Positions 61,273 through 64,000 of a DNA stretch of 64,000 nucleotides are shown in pieces. The position numbers and the translations under genes were made by a program. Source of the DNA: Planctomycetota bacterium (GTDB taxonomy: Bacteria > Planctomycetota > OFTM77); assembly GCA_029260795.1 (NCBI GenBank), contig JAJDCO010000096.1:1-64000 (forward strand). The letters run 5' to 3'. The stretch's first letter is position 1; each line of letters opens with the position of its first letter. Under the pieces are notes generated by a model. The model searched no databases. It was not told the DNA's origin and was given only the letters and a program-made list of their open reading frames with translations.

Positions 61273-61979
61273 CTACTTGGAGCCGTCGATGATGCCCTTG
61301 AGCATGTATTGCGAGTAGGTCTCGACGATCAAGCCTCCCGAGGCGGCCGCCTCGAGCTTCATCAACAGACCGCGAACCTCGACCGGCTTCGGGTGACACA
61401 GCAGCATGACGCCGCAGACATCGCTCGGTTGTTTGGCTTCGGGAACCAATCGACCTGCCAAGCCGATGAGCTCCGGAGCCTTCACCTGCAGCTCCTGGCA
61501 CAGGGCCGTCATCTGCTCTGCCGCGGCCTTGGGACCGGTCTTCGTGGCTCTCCGTACGACGACGATCACGTACTCCCCGAGCTGGTAGGGCTCGAGCGGA
61601 AAGTGCGTCTTTCCCACGACCCGTTCGAACGGAAGCGCCCGCAAGCTGAGGTAGCCTTCGACCACGAACGGATCGGCCTCGAACTCCGCCGCGAGACGAC
61701 GGCGGTCGGCGACCTTCATCAAGACGATGCCACGCGCTTTCGGGTGCTTGGCGAGAGGACCCGCCAGCAGATTGATCTTCTCGTTCCCGAGCCGTGTGAG
61801 ATTGTCGAGGTGTGCCCTCTGCCTCTCCACCGATGCCTCGGGTGTCAGCGGGACCTGGCTCTCACCGGTGTCGAGAAAGACGAACAACTCACGCGTGATC
61901 GGGGGCGCGTCGGGTGCCTTCGGCTTCTCCTGAAGTGACGACGACGCCAAGGCGATCCAGAGGGGGTCAGGACAAGCAT
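61273..61979 (-). CDS. secreted YCII-like domain protein, probable homopolymer frameshift at the start
   Basis: About 235 residues. The body has two related halves of YCII/dimeric ferredoxin-like type: RELFVFLDTGE, ARGIVLMKVADRRRLAAEFE and YLSLRALPFERVVG; then VCGVMLLCHPKPVEVRGLLM with the closing YSQYMLKGIIDGS. The frame has no natural start. In the next frame an ATG at 61979 follows GGGAG and reads MLVLTP. One extra base in the five-G run at 61962-61966 would join it to LWIALASSSLQ, giving a neat signal peptide. So either the sequence has a one-base error or the gene is frameshifted. Function unknown. Confidence 0.65.
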
Positions 61980-62288
61980 CGCAAAGGCTCCCGCGGGCTT
62001 CGAGCTCTCGGCGGCCCTCCCGAGAGGGTCGCGTCGAGGCACCAGCTCGCCGCGACTTTGAAGGAATGAACACGGGCGGCCTGCGTCGACCTTCTGTGAG
62101 ACAAGGAACCGCCGACGAAAAGAAGCGGTGCCGCCGACGAAAAGACAGGGAGCGGCTCTCATCGAGTCCGCGGTGCGACATCGAATCCACTCTCTCATCG
62201 ATGGGATTCCATCGATGCACGGCCCGACCTCCACCTCCGAGAACAGAACGCCGGTATGACGAGCTCCGTTCGTGTCTCTGTTCGACGC
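61980..62288. other. 309-bp intergenic region with inverted and direct repeats
   Basis: No gene is visible. CATCGATGG (62196-62204) and CCATCGATG (62209-62217) form a perfect inverted repeat around four bases. CCGCCGACGAAAAGA occurs twice (62109-62123 and 62131-62145). These may belong to the promoter of the minus-strand YCII-like gene. Confidence 0.45.
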
Positions 62289-64000
62289 TCAACGCTCGCC
62301 GGAGGTCCCGTTCTTTGGGGTCAACCGGACGTAGTCGACTCCTACCATGTAGGCTTTGATCGCCTGAGGGTGCGCACCGACGACCTCGATGCCGAATCGG
62401 CGCGGGCCCTCGGAGAGCTCGACGGCCTTGAAGGTCAGCACGCCGGTCGTGATCACGTCGGGTGAGTTGAAGAGGTCGATGGGTCCGCCGAGCGGCTCCT
62501 CGTCGATTGAGAGCAGCACGACGCCGTAGTCGCGGGCCCGCGTCAGAACGACGTCGACGTCGTAGACTCCGGCGCTCGGCACCGGCAGCTCCAGGACGAG
62601 TCGATCCCCCGGCTTTCCGCCCGTCCACCAGAGGTGATCGGCGTTGCTCCAGCGATCGGCCGCGAAACCTCCCATCTTCTGACTTCCCACATTGCCGCCC
62701 GACTTCTCGAGAATCTTCATCTCTTCGCCTTCGAGAGCGCCAGCGACGACGCCGCTCTTCGCGTCGATCGGCGAGCGCGGTCCTCGCACCGGCACCTGAG
62801 TCGGACTTCGAAGATAGGCGACCAGGTCGACGACGTCGCTTTCTGCGAACGAGTCGAGCAGGCCCTCGGGCATCACCGACACACTCTGGAGCTGGCGCTC
62901 TTCGATCTCGCTCTTCGGCACCACGACCGTGTCGTTGAGTGTCCGCAGTGTCAGCGCGCTGTCGGTCTCCTTGCGGAGCAGACCCGAGAGGATGCGGCCG
63001 TCCTCCGTCCATACGACGGTCGACCGGTAGTCGTTGCCGAGGACCGCGCTGGGGTCGAACACGTTCTCGAGTAAGTAATCGAGATCGGCACGATTGGAGC
63101 CGGTGATGTCGGGGCCGACCTCCTCGCCTTCACCAAACAGCGTGTGGCAAGTGGCACAGGTCTCCTGAAAAAGCAGCCGTCCGTGGCTGGCATCGGTCTG
63201 CTTCGACCGGGCCACCAACGCTTTCGTCTCAGTGATGCGAGCCTTCTTGTCCGCTCCCGCCTCACGGACCTCGCCCCACACCTCGACCACTCGGCGATCG
63301 AGCGTCTCGTCGCGGAGCTCCCGAAGTGCGCGCACGTGATAGGCGTGCAAGTCAACACTCGGCACATCACCGCGCTGGATCGCATCGAGGAGCGCGGAGG
63401 CATAGATCGGCCTCGAGACGAGCGTCGTGACGGCGTCGCGCTTCTCATTGGCATTCAGCTCGTCGTACCGCGCCAAGATGGCCGCCGGCGTTCCGGAATG
63501 CGACGAGAGCGCCAGCGCACGCAACGCCAGACCACGCAGCGCAGGCTGACCGAGCACCGATTGAAACGCAGACGCCGCTTCCGGATCGCGCGCCTGCACC
63601 AGAAACTCGAGAGCCTGCTTCCGCTTTCCGAGTGAAGCCTCGGTCCCGGACAGAACGGATCGGAGACGAGGAAGGATACGGCGATCGCCGAAGGCGATGG
63701 CGACCTGGTCGGCCTGATCGCGCACGGCTTCATCTGAGTTGGCGAGCAATGCTTCGTAGGCCTTCGTCCAGGCCGGCGGCATCTTCAGATCCGCTCGCCC
63801 CCCGAATGCCTCGAGCATCTCGGCGAGGATCATCGCGCGCCGCTCGTCGGATCGCGCCTTGCTCAAGGCAGCGACGACGGCATCGATTGCGTCCGCATCC
63901 GAGGCGGCGCGCCGCGTGATGAATCGCGTGAGCAGCGGAATGCGGGCCTCGTTCGCCATCCTCATCGCACGAGCCGTGTCCTTCAGGACCAAGGGCTCGA
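62289..64000 (-). CDS. PVC-type CxxCH heme-binding protein (5' end beyond the window)
   Basis: At least 570 residues; the frame stays open to the right edge, so the N-terminal part is missing. The visible part starts with HEAT-like helical repeats, then a c-type heme site C-x2-C-H in FQETCATCHTLFGEGEEVGP, followed by DITGSNRADLDYLLENVFDP and VWTEDGRILSGLL, the usual signature of the planctomycete/verrucomicrobial heme-binding domain. SVMPEGLLDSFAESDVVDLV would give the methionine ligand. The last ~180 residues form a beta-sandwich (WWTGGKPGDRLVLELPVPSA) like a carbohydrate-binding or DUF-type module. Full-length homologues usually begin with a membrane-bound dehydrogenase-type propeller. Confidence 0.88.
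   Translation of the reverse strand, partial: EPLVLKDTARAMRMANEARIPLLTRFITRRAASDADAIDAVVAALSKARSDERRAMILAEMLEAFGGRADLKMPPAWTKAYEALLANSDEAVRDQADQVAIAFGDRRILPRLRSVLSGTEASLGKRKQALEFLVQARDPEAASAFQSVLGQPALRGLALRALALSSHSGTPAAILARYDELNANEKRDAVTTLVSRPIYASALLDAIQRGDVPSVDLHAYHVRALRELRDETLDRRVVEVWGEVREAGADKKARITETKALVARSKQTDASHGRLLFQETCATCHTLFGEGEEVGPDITGSNRADLDYLLENVFDPSAVLGNDYRSTVVWTEDGRILSGLLRKETDSALTLRTLNDTVVVPKSEIEERQLQSVSVMPEGLLDSFAESDVVDLVAYLRSPTQVPVRGPRSPIDAKSGVVAGALEGEEMKILEKSGGNVGSQKMGGFAADRWSNADHLWWTGGKPGDRLVLELPVPSAGVYDVDVVLTRARDYGVVLLSIDEEPLGGPIDLFNSPDVITTGVLTFKAVELSEGPRRFGIEVVGAHPQAIKAYMVGVDYVRLTPKNGTSGER

Overview
The window is a high-GC (roughly mid-60s percent by eye) bacterial chromosome segment, most likely from a non-anammox member of the Planctomycetota. 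Pointers are the hsp order groEL-groES-groEL-dnaJ-grpE, an ECF sigma factor fused to a membrane segment and a long outer domain, an NPCBM-domain secreted protein, a DUF1570-like metallopeptidase, a BlaI/M56 pair and a PVC-type CxxCH heme-binding protein cut by the right edge. Anammox planctomycetes have much lower GC, so this is a different lineage. No rRNA, tRNA, CRISPR array, prophage or insertion sequence was seen.

Region 1 (about 0.5-28.5 kb) is a surface-polysaccharide locus: a sugar-1-phosphate nucleotidyltransferase-like protein, four GT4-type glycosyltransferases, two radical SAM/SPASM proteins, an alkaline-phosphatase-fold phosphodiesterase, a Pol-beta-type nucleotidyltransferase, a Wzy/O-antigen-ligase-like membrane protein, a heparinase II/III protein, a PaaK/CapK-like adenylating enzyme, a DUF362 protein, an AlgD-type GDP-mannose dehydrogenase, AsnB and a WecA/TagO-type polyprenyl-phosphate sugar-phosphate transferase followed by a 40-residue membrane peptide. 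Many genes overlap by ATGA. It also holds a secreted protein with a decayed tandem copy, an M16 peptidase, a DUF1570 peptidase and an intergenic 137-bp direct repeat.

Region 2 (28.8-36.9 kb) is the most notable part: an operon for a periplasmic type II DMSO-reductase-family molybdoenzyme. Its beta subunit closely resembles the Nitrospira/anammox-type nitrite oxidoreductase NxrB in length and motifs. Order: gamma subunit with two c-type heme motifs plus an ethylbenzene-dehydrogenase-like heme b domain (NxrC-like), Tat-exported alpha subunit (NxrA-like), an unknown 110-residue protein, beta subunit (NxrB-like), TorD/NarJ-type chaperone, then an Rrf2 regulator with three candidate Fe-S cysteines.

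Region 3 (36.9-44.7 kb, minus strand) is a chaperone cluster (groEL with GGM tail, groES, tail-less groEL, dnaJ, grpE, fmdB-like) followed by a frameshifted SnoaL-like gene and a third radical SAM/SPASM protein.

Region 4 (45-64 kb) is mixed: NPCBM protein, glycerate 2-kinase, cold-shock/DUF1294 protein, two decayed genes, a class V aminotransferase, a Tam-like methyltransferase, overlapping cheR and cheB without other chemotaxis genes, a Cys-rich secreted peptide with a secreted partner, the fused ECF sigma factor, BlaI/M56 behind a striking AT-rich inverted repeat, a YCII-like secreted protein with a probable homopolymer frameshift, and the edge-cut heme-binding protein.
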